DNA of 20,632 nucleotides. Source: Chloroflexia bacterium. GTDB taxonomy: Bacteria > Chloroflexota > Chloroflexia > Thermomicrobiales > UBA6265. The notes under the pieces were generated by a model that searched no databases, had not been told where the DNA came from, and saw only the letters and a list, made by a program, of their open reading frames with translations. The position numbers and the translations under genes were made by a program. This document shows, piece by piece, positions 1 to 6,795 of this stretch (position 1 is its first letter; every line of letters begins with the position of its first letter). The stretch is from contig JACCYK010000229.1 in assembly GCA_013696525.1 (NCBI GenBank), positions 1-20,632 on the forward strand, in the 5' to 3' direction.

Positions 1-36
1 AAGCTTGGGGACGAGGGGGTTGGACTTCACGGGGAT

Positions 37-999
37 ATGTCGTTAATGGCCGCCGCCTTCCTTGCCAAACGCTTCCTCTTGCTCATCCCAGCCATGCTGG
101 CCATGTCGGCGATCGTCTTCTTCATCATCCGCTTCGTCCCCGGTGATCCGGCGATGGTGATGCTCGGCCTGCGCTCCACCCCGGAGAACATCCAGGCGCT
201 GCGCCAACAGCTTCACCTCGATGATCCGGTTTGGGTCCAGTACGCGAGCTGGCTGCGCAATGTCGCCACCGGCGACCTGGGAGTTGACTACCGAACCCAT
301 GAGCCAATCCGGGACCAATTGCTCTCCCGGCTGCCGGTGACGCTCGAAATGGCGTTCCTGGCCATGCTGATGTCTGCCCTGATGGGCATCCCGCTTGGCA
401 TCCTGGCGGCCGTGCGTCGCAACGGACCGGCCGACTACGGCTCGAACGCGCTCGGTCTGGCCGGCATTTCGCTGCCGGACTTCTGGCTGGGGATCATGCT
501 CATCCTGGTCATGGCGCTGGTCCTCGGCTGGCTGCCGTCCTCTGGCTATGTGCCGATCCAGGAGTCGGCGGGCGAAAACCTCAAACACCTGCTGTTGCCG
601 TCGTTCACCCTCGCCGTGAACTTCGCGGCGGTGCTGACCCGCACCACCAAAGCGGCCGCGCTCGAGGTACTGAACCGCCCCTACGTGCGCACCGCCCATG
701 CGAAGGGCCTCGCCGAGCGCGTCGTCATCGGCCGCCACGTCCTGCGCAACGCGGCGATCCCGGTCATTACGGTGATGGGCTTGCAGTTTGGCTACGCGCT
801 GGGTGGGGCGATCATCATCGAGCAGATCTTTTCGTTGCCCGGCGTCGGCCGGTTGACCCTGAACGCCGTGCTCGAACGCAACTACCCCGTGGTCCAAGGC
901 GCCGTCCTCCTGATTACGTTCCTCTTTATGACGATTAACATCCTGACCGATGCGCTCTACGCGGTCGTCGATCCCCGGCTGCGGACCGGCAGTCCATGA
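37..999 (+). CDS. Peptide/nickel-type ABC transporter permease, DppB/GsiC-like
   Basis: Inner-membrane subunit of a peptide-class ABC importer that forms half of the translocation channel. The 320-residue length is normal for DppB-type permeases. The N-terminus has the family layout: a membrane helix at about 12-32, then FVPGDPA (33-39), then the stretch around the conserved TGDLG (78-82). The cytoplasmic EAA loop that docks on the ATPase is at about 217-243 (RTAHAKGLAER ... RNAAIP), followed by the family ending SLPGVGR (266-272) and VDPRLR (311-316). The start is uncertain: ATG 37 has only GGGG two bases ahead, while Met4 at 46 has that GGGG about 11 bases upstream. It lies 16 bases ahead of a DppC-type partner. 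No binding protein or ATPase precedes it here, so the operon probably begins outside the window. Family assignment is secure; the substrate is unknown. Confidence 0.93.
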   Translation: MSLMAAAFLAKRFLLLIPAMLAMSAIVFFIIRFVPGDPAMVMLGLRSTPENIQALRQQLHLDDPVWVQYASWLRNVATGDLGVDYRTHEPIRDQLLSRLPVTLEMAFLAMLMSALMGIPLGILAAVRRNGPADYGSNALGLAGISLPDFWLGIMLILVMALVLGWLPSSGYVPIQESAGENLKHLLLPSFTLAVNFAAVLTRTTKAAALEVLNRPYVRTAHAKGLAERVVIGRHVLRNAAIPVITVMGLQFGYALGGAIIIEQIFSLPGVGRLTLNAVLERNYPVVQGAVLLITFLFMTINILTDALYAVVDPRLRTGSP

Positions 1000-1003
1000 G
1001 CGC

Positions 1004-1007
1004 GGGG
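1004..1007 (+). promoter_or_regulatory. Ribosome binding site deciding the GTG start of the DppC-like permease
   Basis: GGGG at 1004-1007 lies 8 bases before GTG 1016. The frame is open back to ATG 950, but using that codon would overlap the preceding gene by 50 bases and add a non-hydrophobic extension, so GTG 1016 is preferred. An ATG at 996 that overlaps the upstream stop is in another frame and ends after seven codons. Confidence 0.55.
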
Positions 1008-1015
1008 TGGCTACC

Positions 1016-1903
1016 GTGAGCACGATGGCGCGGACAATCAGCTTCGCCGGCAGGTACGATCAGGGGGCGCGGTCGCGTACCTGGTGGACGCGACTCGCTT
1101 GGATCAACCCGCCCACGGTTGCTGGGCTCTCGATCGTCCTCGTCATCGTCGCGGCCGCCATGGTGGCGCCGGCGATCTCCCGGTACGATCCTACCTTCGG
1201 TGACTTCTCCCAAGTGCTGGCGCCACCGTCAGCGGACCATTTCTTCGGCACCGATGCCTTCGGCCGGGATGTCTGGACCCGCGTCCTCTCTGGCTACCGG
1301 GTCTCCATGCTGGTCGCGGTGTCGTCGGTCTTCGCGGCCGTGGCGGTGGGGCTTCCGCTCGGGATGCTGGCCGGCTTTGTCGGCGGCGCGACCGACAACC
1401 TCATCATGCGGCCGCTCGATCTGCTGATGGCCTTCCCCCCAATCCTGCTTGCCGTACTGCTGATCGCGGTCTTCGGCACCGGCCAAGTGGTCATCATCCT
1501 CGCTCTCGGCTTGATCTACGTGCCGATCATGGCCCGCGTCTTGCGCGGTTCGGTGATCGCGGTCCGTGGCGAAGAGTTCGTGCAAGCGGCGACCGCGATC
1601 GGCGCCACGCCGATTCGGATCATGGCCCGCCACGTCCTGCCAAACAGCCTCGGACCGTTGATCGTCCAGGCTTCGATCTGCATCGGCATCGCCATTTTGA
1701 TCGAAGCATCGCTCTCCTTCATCGGGCTCGGCACGCAACCGCCGGACCCCTCCCTCGGCTCCATGCTGTCCGAGGGCCGCGACTTCATGCGGGATGCGCC
1801 ATGGGTCATCGTCACCCCGGGCCTGGCGATCATGGCCGCGGTCCTTGGCTTCAATCTGCTCGGCGACGGCTTACGCGACGCCCTCGACCACAACCGGCGA
1901 TAA
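1016..1903 (+). CDS. Peptide/nickel-type ABC transporter permease, DppC/GsiD-like
   Basis: Second channel subunit of the importer begun by the upstream DppB-like gene. From the GTG start it has 295 residues, typical of DppC. Features in order: a basic N-terminus, a membrane helix at about 34-54, the periplasmic DppC signature HFFGTDAFGRDVWTRV (75-90) and several further helices. The EAA loop follows at about 187-213 (EEFVQAATAIGATPIR), then SLSFIGLGTQPPDPSLG close to the C-terminus, another DppC hallmark. The start codon is not certain: GTG 1007 and ATG 1025 are in the same frame. The gene is followed 28 bases later by the BPL_N-domain gene, which has its own strong ribosome binding site. The substrate cannot be read from the sequence. 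Confidence 0.92.
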   Translation: MSTMARTISFAGRYDQGARSRTWWTRLAWINPPTVAGLSIVLVIVAAAMVAPAISRYDPTFGDFSQVLAPPSADHFFGTDAFGRDVWTRVLSGYRVSMLVAVSSVFAAVAVGLPLGMLAGFVGGATDNLIMRPLDLLMAFPPILLAVLLIAVFGTGQVVIILALGLIYVPIMARVLRGSVIAVRGEEFVQAATAIGATPIRIMARHVLPNSLGPLIVQASICIGIAILIEASLSFIGLGTQPPDPSLGSMLSEGRDFMRDAPWVIVTPGLAIMAAVLGFNLLGDGLRDALDHNRR

Positions 1904-1917
1904 GCTGGGATGCGAAC

Positions 1918-1924
1918 AAAGGAG
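1918..1924 (+). promoter_or_regulatory. Strong ribosome binding site fixing the start of the BPL_N-domain gene
   Basis: AAAGGAG at 1918-1924 is 7 bases from ATG 1932. This rules out the longer in-frame reading from 1794, which would overlap the permease gene by 110 bases. Confidence 0.8.
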
Positions 1925-1931
1925 CGTGCCG

Positions 1932-3713
1932 ATGAATCAGCTCAGCCCATTAGCCATGGTGATCCCGGTCGCGGACGATTGGGTTTCAGCCTGCTTCGTC
2001 GCCAACCGCTTGCTCCGCGGCGGCGACCGCGTCCTCTGGATCACGGCCTCGCCCACTGATGACGGTCCAGCGGCCGGGAGCTTTCTCGTCCCGCTCGATC
2101 CCGCGTTCGACCCGGGACTGAGCGAACCGGTCGCCGCCGGCATGGTGCTGGAGGTGCTCAGCGACGCCAACGTCAACGCCGTTCCCTTCTCCGGCGACAG
2201 CGTCCGCGCGTCGCCGATTGCTCCGGTCCGAGTTGGGCTCTACGGCGGTGGCGGCGCCCCGTTCAATCACGCCGCGATCATGGCGGCCTGCGGGTTTCCA
2301 TTTCGATTTCTCTCCGACGCGGAGGTGCGGGCCGGTGCGTTAGCCGAGGTCGACGTCTTCGTCGTGCCGGGCGGCGGCAGCCGCGCCATGCACGGCCAGC
2401 TCGAGCCCTTGGGCGAGGATGGCTGCCGGGCGATCGCCGATTTCGTGCGCGATGGCGGCATGTATATCGGCTGCTGCGCCGGAACCTACGATTGCATCGT
2501 CAATTCCGATGCGTTCGTCGCCTCCTGTCCGCCGCAAAAGCATCTTCAGCTCCTGAACGCGAAGCCCTGGCTGGGCGAGTCCGCCGTGGAAATGTTCGGC
2601 ACCATCCAGTCGCCCGGCGTCGGCGTGGTGCTGGTCCGCAACGACAATCCGGACCATCCGGTGATGCTCGGCCTGCCGCCGGTCTTCCCGCTGGTGCATT
2701 ACAACGGGCCGATCCTCGATCCGTTACCGGTCTCCCAAATCCCTGGCGCTTCCGGCGCGGTCGGGCTGGCGAGCTTCGCCGGCGTGACGGACCGGTTCAC
2801 CGCCGCCGAAGACTTTTCCGGCCCCGCCCCGGTGAGCGAGGCAACGTATGTCTCGCTCGGCATCGCGGCCGAGCGCTTCGCCGCCGCCGCCGGAGAACTC
2901 GGTACCGGCCGCGTCGTTGCCTTCGGCTCGCACCCCGAGCTCGGGGCCGACCTGCCGATGGTCGAGTGGTTCGACCCGGCCCGGATGCTGGCGAACGCGG
3001 TGCTCTGGCAGTCAATCTCCCGCCGCGAGAGCGGTGCTCAACCCGCGCCGGCCTCCTCCGCCGGAACGTTGGGGCTGCCGCTCGGCAGCGGCTACAGCAC
3101 CGTGATCGGGCTGGCAAACGATCTTGCCGCCCGCGCCCGAGCCCTGCAACAACTGCCGATTGATCCGCGGCCGGGATGGCTTGAGCCGGACTACGCGATG
3201 TCAATCTTCGGCCTTGCCGCCGACGACATCTGGCGCCAGTCACTGATCGAGATCCAGCCGCTCGCCGACCAGGCCGGGACGCTCAGCCGCGCGCTGTCGG
3301 ATCGAATAGGCCACCTCATGCAACCGGCCGCTCACCCGGTGCCGCCGCTGGTATGCCAGGCGATCACGACCGCCGAGCATCGTCTCCACGACCACCGCGC
3401 CGCCCCCTGGAATCAAGACGGCGGCTACCAGGGCGTCATCGCCCTCCTCCGCGCCGCGATTGCCATGTGCGATGAGGCCGGCGAGCGGTGGGAGATTGAG
3501 CTAGGCCCTCCCGCCGGCGCCTACGGCTACCTCGACACCAATCCCTACCATCTGGTCGCCGGTTCGTACCTCGCCGCGATCGGCAAGGCCGCCGCGGCCG
3601 TGCAGCTACTCCACGCCACCGCCGCGGAGCTTACAATGGCAGAGAAGCTCGCCATGGACAGTCACCATCGCGATGTAGCTTTGCATTTCTTCACGACTGG
3701 ATCGGAGCTGTGA
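1932..3713 (+). CDS. BPL_N-type class I glutamine-amidotransferase-like protein with unknown C-terminal domain
   Basis: A 593-residue protein without a signal peptide or membrane segment. Residues about 98-345 look like the biotin-protein-ligase N-terminal (BPL_N) group of class I amidotransferase-like folds: VRVGLYGGGGAP (99-110), DVFVVPGGGS (141-150), then the nucleophile elbow IGCCAGTYD (179-187) with Cys182 in the G-x-C-x-G position. GSHPELG holds His334 and Glu336 in the usual H-P-E arrangement, so a complete Cys-His-Glu triad is visible. Residues 1-97 resemble the small domain that precedes such a fold in some M14 carboxypeptidase-associated proteins, from memory and with moderate confidence. 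Residues about 360-593 are Ala-rich, probably helical, and unrecognised. It sits directly after the DppBC pair, so a role in processing the imported compound is plausible. The reaction is unknown. Confidence 0.75.
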   Translation: MNQLSPLAMVIPVADDWVSACFVANRLLRGGDRVLWITASPTDDGPAAGSFLVPLDPAFDPGLSEPVAAGMVLEVLSDANVNAVPFSGDSVRASPIAPVRVGLYGGGGAPFNHAAIMAACGFPFRFLSDAEVRAGALAEVDVFVVPGGGSRAMHGQLEPLGEDGCRAIADFVRDGGMYIGCCAGTYDCIVNSDAFVASCPPQKHLQLLNAKPWLGESAVEMFGTIQSPGVGVVLVRNDNPDHPVMLGLPPVFPLVHYNGPILDPLPVSQIPGASGAVGLASFAGVTDRFTAAEDFSGPAPVSEATYVSLGIAAERFAAAAGELGTGRVVAFGSHPELGADLPMVEWFDPARMLANAVLWQSISRRESGAQPAPASSAGTLGLPLGSGYSTVIGLANDLAARARALQQLPIDPRPGWLEPDYAMSIFGLAADDIWRQSLIEIQPLADQAGTLSRALSDRIGHLMQPAAHPVPPLVCQAITTAEHRLHDHRAAPWNQDGGYQGVIALLRAAIAMCDEAGERWEIELGPPAGAYGYLDTNPYHLVAGSYLAAIGKAAAAVQLLHATAAELTMAEKLAMDSHHRDVALHFFTTGSEL

Positions 3714-3958
3714 TGCTGCCTTCCGCGGTTTCGACATGCCGGCCTGTACGGCCCAATATTTGCCGCCGAACCTCGGAATCAGCCGGCTTCAGCCGGGTTT
3801 GTGATTTCAGCGCGGGGATTTATTCCCGCGCTTCGCGGCCGATACACGGCATCGCCACCAGCTCCCGGCTCGGTGGACACTCCCGCCAATGCGGGAGCAG
3901 CGCGTTCGCACGATCGGTAACGTCACGTTACGTAATTTCGGCGTAGTGTTCAGAATCG
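3714..3958. repeat. Non-coding gap with a cluster of perfect small hairpins
   Basis: The gap between the two operons holds no convincing gene. It carries at least four inverted repeats. GCGCGGG/CCCGCGC is at 3810-3816 and 3825-3831 (loop GATTTATT). CCACCAGC/GCT-C-GGTGG is at 3855-3862 and 3868-3876 (one bulge). CTCCCGC/GCGGGAG is at 3880-3886 and 3891-3897 (loop CAAT). GTAACG/CGTTAC is at 3917-3922 and 3926-3931. An alternative hairpin, CCGCG-CTT-CGCGG (3826-3838), competes with the first. A short direct repeat, CAGCCGG-CTT-CAGCCGG, lies just before. It could be a decayed array of extragenic palindromic repeats or a structured leader of the downstream operon. No run of T follows any stem, so none is a clear intrinsic terminator. 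Confidence 0.6.
3917..3935. promoter_or_regulatory. Palindromic operator-like site upstream of the binding-protein gene
   Basis: Two overlapping dyads are present: GTAACG-TCA-CGTTAC (3917-3931) and the perfect 8-base palindrome TTACGTAA (3928-3935). They lie 36-54 bases before the ATG of the binding-protein gene. The position and symmetry suit binding by a dimeric regulator. No -35/-10 pair with good consensus could be picked out around it, and no regulator gene lies in the window, so this is only a candidate. Confidence 0.35.
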
Positions 3959-3965
3959 AAGGAGG
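3959..3965 (+). promoter_or_regulatory. Near-consensus ribosome binding site of the binding-protein gene
   Basis: AAGGAGG at 3959-3965 stands 5 bases before ATG 3971. It supports this ATG over Met17 at 4019 and shows that the N-terminal part of this unusual protein has a real translation start of its own. Confidence 0.85.
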
Positions 3966-3970
3966 ACGCA

Positions 3971-5722
3971 ATGAGAAATCGACGTAATCGGCAGGCACCA
4001 ACGGATCAGCGGCTCGCCATGTCCGACCTCAACCGCCGTGATCTGCTCAAACGAGCCGGCGCCGTTGGCGGGGCGACAGTCCTGGCCGGCGGCCTCGGTT
4101 CGCTCGGCGCCGCTTCGGCCGCGGCCCAGGACGGCAGTCGCCGGGTCCGCCAGGTCAGCGTTCTCGTCGAGCCGCAGGCAAACGTGCCGGAGCAGTTCGA
4201 GACGATTCAGCTCTCCGCCCAGCGTCTGCGCGATATCGGCTTCGATATCGAGGTCGCGGTCATGCCCTGGGAGCAACAGAGCGATACCGTTTGGTTCGAT
4301 CGCGAGACCTGGGACATGACCGCCTGGCAGATGGTCGGCCGGCCCGAGCGCCTCGACCCCGACGAGTTCATCTATAACCTCTTCCACTCCTCGACTATCG
4401 AGGATGGCTACAACTTCGTCGGCTACTCGAATCCGGCGTACGACGAGCTCGCGGAGGCGCAGCGGGTCGAGGTCGATCACGAGGCGCGGGTGGAGCTGGT
4501 CTACCAGCTCCAGGAGATCATCGGCGCCGACCAGCCGTACATGTTCGCGGTCTACCCGCACGAGAACTACGCGTTCAGCACATCAGTCTGGGATCCGGCG
4601 ACGGTGGTCGATGCCAAGGGAATCGGGATTAAGAACTACTGGACGTTTGTCGGGGCGGCGCCATTAAGCGACCAGACCGACATGATCCTCAATACCCAGT
4701 CCTCGGTCCAGGCGATGAACCCGCTCTACATTTCGGGCGGCGCCGATTCGTGGGTCACCGAGCTGATCTGGGACCGCCTGATGCGGATCGACGCCGCCGG
4801 CCTGCCCCAACCCTACGCCGCCGAGTCGGTGGAATGGGCCGACGACACCACGCTGGTCGCCACCCTGCGGCCGGACCTGATGTGGCATGACGGGCAACCG
4901 GTCACGGTCGAGGACGTGATCTTCAGCTTCCAGGCCCCGGCCGGCGAGATGTCGCCGATGTACAAGCCGTTCGTGGCCCCGATCGAGGCCGTCACGGCGG
5001 TGGGCGACAACCAGGTCGAGTTCAAGCTGCTGGAGCCCTTTGCCGCCTTCCTCACCTCCGGCCTCTCCAAGCTCAACCTGATTCCGAAGCATATCTGGGA
5101 GCCGGTGCTGGCCGACCTGGCGGAGCAAGGGATCAACGCCGAGCAGTACCAGGAAGAGACGCCGATCGGGTCGGGCCCGTTCAAGTATGTCAACTGGGCT
5201 CGCAACCAGGAGATCATCCTCGAAGCGAACGCGGACCACTTCAATGCGCCCAAGATGACGCGCTGGATCATGCGCGACATGCCGAACGTGGCGGCGGCGC
5301 TGGGCGGTCTCCAGAGCGGCGAAATCAACTTCCTCTCCGACTACACCGGCGACCCGACCCTGCTGCAGCAAGCCGCCGATTCCAGCGACGGCGCCCTCAG
5401 CCTGGTCTCGACCATCGTCGTCGGCTTCCGCTTCCTGGCGCCCAACCACCGCCGCGCCCCGTTCGGCGACGCGGCCGTCCGGCGGGCGATGGCTACCGCC
5501 ATCGGGCGCGACCAGATCCGAATCAATATCTACAAGGATATCTACGCTACCAACGCCGACTCGCACGTCTCGAAGGCGCTGGAAGCCTGGCACGCCCCTG
5601 ACCTGCCGGACTACGCGGTCAGCGACGTTGAAGCCGCCCGCGCGATCCTGGCCGAGGCCGGATACGATTGGGACGACGACGGCTTCCTCCTCTACCCCGA
5701 CGGGCAGACGGAGACGCTGTAA
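3971..5722 (+). CDS. Peptide ABC transporter substrate-binding protein (SBP_bac_5), apparently circularly permuted
   Basis: Exported solute receptor of the importer, 583 residues. The Tat leader is NRRDLLKRAG (21-30) with a hydrophobic stretch to about 50 and AAA-type cleavage near 49-53. After it come features that belong at the end of a normal SBP_bac_5 protein: QLSAQRLRDIGFDIEV (80-94), WDMTAW (114-119), LDPDEFIYNLFHS (128-140), NFVGYSNPAYDEL (148-160) and the following Tyr/Pro-rich strand (about 188-202). Only then comes the normal beginning: NTQSSVQAMNPLYI (241-254), LIWDRLMRIDAAGLPQPYAAE (from 265), LRPDLMWHDGQPVTVEDV (299-316), PIGSGPFKYVNW (398-409) and FGDAAVRRAMATAI (498-511). The protein ends at AEAGYDWDDDGFLLYPDG (561-578), where normal homologues enter the C-terminal segment. 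This reads as a circular permutation. Directly followed by a hairpin and the DppBCDF genes. Confidence 0.88.
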   Translation: MRNRRNRQAPTDQRLAMSDLNRRDLLKRAGAVGGATVLAGGLGSLGAASAAAQDGSRRVRQVSVLVEPQANVPEQFETIQLSAQRLRDIGFDIEVAVMPWEQQSDTVWFDRETWDMTAWQMVGRPERLDPDEFIYNLFHSSTIEDGYNFVGYSNPAYDELAEAQRVEVDHEARVELVYQLQEIIGADQPYMFAVYPHENYAFSTSVWDPATVVDAKGIGIKNYWTFVGAAPLSDQTDMILNTQSSVQAMNPLYISGGADSWVTELIWDRLMRIDAAGLPQPYAAESVEWADDTTLVATLRPDLMWHDGQPVTVEDVIFSFQAPAGEMSPMYKPFVAPIEAVTAVGDNQVEFKLLEPFAAFLTSGLSKLNLIPKHIWEPVLADLAEQGINAEQYQEETPIGSGPFKYVNWARNQEIILEANADHFNAPKMTRWIMRDMPNVAAALGGLQSGEINFLSDYTGDPTLLQQAADSSDGALSLVSTIVVGFRFLAPNHRRAPFGDAAVRRAMATAIGRDQIRINIYKDIYATNADSHVSKALEAWHAPDLPDYAVSDVEAARAILAEAGYDWDDDGFLLYPDGQTETL

Positions 5723-5731
5723 CAAACAACC

Positions 5732-5773
5732 CCCAATTCCGAGGGAACACGGGCATTTCCCCTCGGAATTGGG
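5732..5773 (+). terminator. Perfect 14-bp intercistronic hairpin between binding-protein and permease genes
   Basis: CCCAATTCCGAGGG (5732-5745) pairs perfectly with CCCTCGGAATTGGG (5760-5773), with a 14-base loop, starting 10 bases after the TAA of the binding-protein gene. No T-tract follows, so it is more likely a partial terminator or a 3'-end-stabilising structure than a full stop. Such hairpins after binding-protein genes are known to raise binding-protein levels over permease levels, as in malE-malF. That role here is inference. Confidence 0.7.
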
Positions 5774-5787
5774 CGTTCGGAGACCGT

Positions 5788-5793
5788 TAGGAG
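5788..5793 (+). promoter_or_regulatory. Ribosome binding site supporting a TTG start
   Basis: TAGGAG at 5788-5793 lies 6 bases before TTG 5800. No in-frame ATG occurs before Met15, which lies within the first membrane helix, so TTG is the start that keeps the usual DppB N-terminus. Confidence 0.7.
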
Positions 5794-5799
5794 CGCATA

Positions 5800-6795
5800 T
5801 TGCCACCGCGAGCAGTTTACTTCATCCGGCGCCTGGGTCAGATGATCCTCGTTCTCTGGGCGATCGCGACCATTCTCTTTCTGATCTTCCGCTTGATGCC
5901 CGGCAATCCGCTGGTGGCCTTCATCGATCCCACCTTCACGGCGGAGCAGGCTGAGGCGATCTCGCGCCAATTCGGGCTCGATCAGCCGCTCCCCGTGCAG
6001 TACGGCCTCTACCTTAAGAACATCGTGACCGGCAACTTCGGCACATCATTCTTTCAGAAGGAGCCGGTCCTCGGCATTCTCCTCGAGGTCTTCCCGAATA
6101 CGATTCTGCTCACCGGCATTTCGCTGACCGCGGCCTATGTCTTCGGCGTCATCGCCGGCTCAGTCCTCGCCTGGCGGCGCGGCGGCAAGCTGGAAGGCGC
6201 CGGCATCGTCTTCGCCTTGATGACCCGCTCCGCGCCGGAGTTTTTCGTCGGGATGCTGGCGCTGGCGTTCTTCTCGTTCAATCTGGGTTGGTTCCCCTCG
6301 TCGGGCGTTGCCAGTCCGGGCACGATCTACGACTCGGTCTTCCAGCAGCTCACGTCGGCCGATTTTTGGCGTCACCTCGCGCTACCGGCGCTAACGTTGG
6401 CAATCTACCTCCAAGGTTTGCCCCTGCTGCTGATGCGGAGCAATATGTTGGAGGTCCTCGACGAGGATTTCGTCACCATGGCGCGGATGACCGGGTTACC
6501 GGAGTGGCGGGTGATGCTGTCGCACGCCGCCCGCAACGCGCTGCTGCCGATCGTCACCGCCCTCACCCTGGGCATCGGCTACGCCATCGGCGGCAATGTC
6601 ATCGTCGAGACGGTCTTTAGCTGGCCGGGCCTGGGCCGGGTCCTGGTCCGGGCGGTCCAGTCCCACGACTATCCCCTGGCCCAGGGGGCATTCTTCTTGA
6701 TCGCGGTCGTCATCGTCGGACTCAACTTCATGGCCGACATCATCTATAGCGTGCTCGATCCCCGCGTCTCCACCGCTCGCCAGGAGGTCGCCTAA
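5800..6795 (+). CDS. Peptide ABC transporter permease, DppB-like (TTG start)
   Basis: Channel subunit of the second importer, 331 residues. The first membrane helix is at about 14-32, followed by RLMPGNPLVAF (31-41). The segment with FGLDQPLPVQYG (58-69), the conserved TGNFG (77-81), further helices and SRxxP-like patterns follow DppB order. The EAA loop is at about 224-251 (FVTMARMTGLPEW ... RNALLP) and the family ending is WPGLGR (275-280) and VLDPR (318-322). Translation begins with TTG behind TAGGAG. The stop overlaps the next start by one base (TAATG at 6793-6797), so the DppC partner is probably translationally coupled. It is clearly different in sequence from the DppB-like protein at the window start and belongs to a separate importer. 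Confidence 0.93.
   Translation: MPPRAVYFIRRLGQMILVLWAIATILFLIFRLMPGNPLVAFIDPTFTAEQAEAISRQFGLDQPLPVQYGLYLKNIVTGNFGTSFFQKEPVLGILLEVFPNTILLTGISLTAAYVFGVIAGSVLAWRRGGKLEGAGIVFALMTRSAPEFFVGMLALAFFSFNLGWFPSSGVASPGTIYDSVFQQLTSADFWRHLALPALTLAIYLQGLPLLLMRSNMLEVLDEDFVTMARMTGLPEWRVMLSHAARNALLPIVTALTLGIGYAIGGNVIVETVFSWPGLGRVLVRAVQSHDYPLAQGAFFLIAVVIVGLNFMADIIYSVLDPRVSTARQEVA

Noticed and set aside
1..6. HindIII site at the very first base as a sign of a cloning junction
   Set aside because: A single six-base site can occur by chance, and no vector sequence follows.
43..1023. Long open frame of 326 codons opposite the first permease
   Set aside because: It mirrors the permease gene. Its translation is full of Asp, Gly, Arg and His without any fold pattern, as expected for the antisense of a high-GC gene.
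1794..1931. Longer N-terminus for the BPL_N protein
   Set aside because: It would overlap the permease gene by 110 bases, and the translation is the shadow of the permease. A strong ribosome site marks ATG 1932.
3810..3831. Intrinsic terminator of the first operon
   Set aside because: The stem is good, but no T-run follows on either strand, so it is only listed as part of the repeat cluster.
3710..3946. Possible 78-residue protein in the gap
   Set aside because: The frame runs through the hairpin cluster, overlaps the preceding stop, has no ribosome site and reads as Arg/Ser-rich noise.
4664..5806. 380-codon minus-strand frame opposite the binding-protein gene
   Set aside because: The coding strand has clear SBP_bac_5 motifs, and the minus translation has none.
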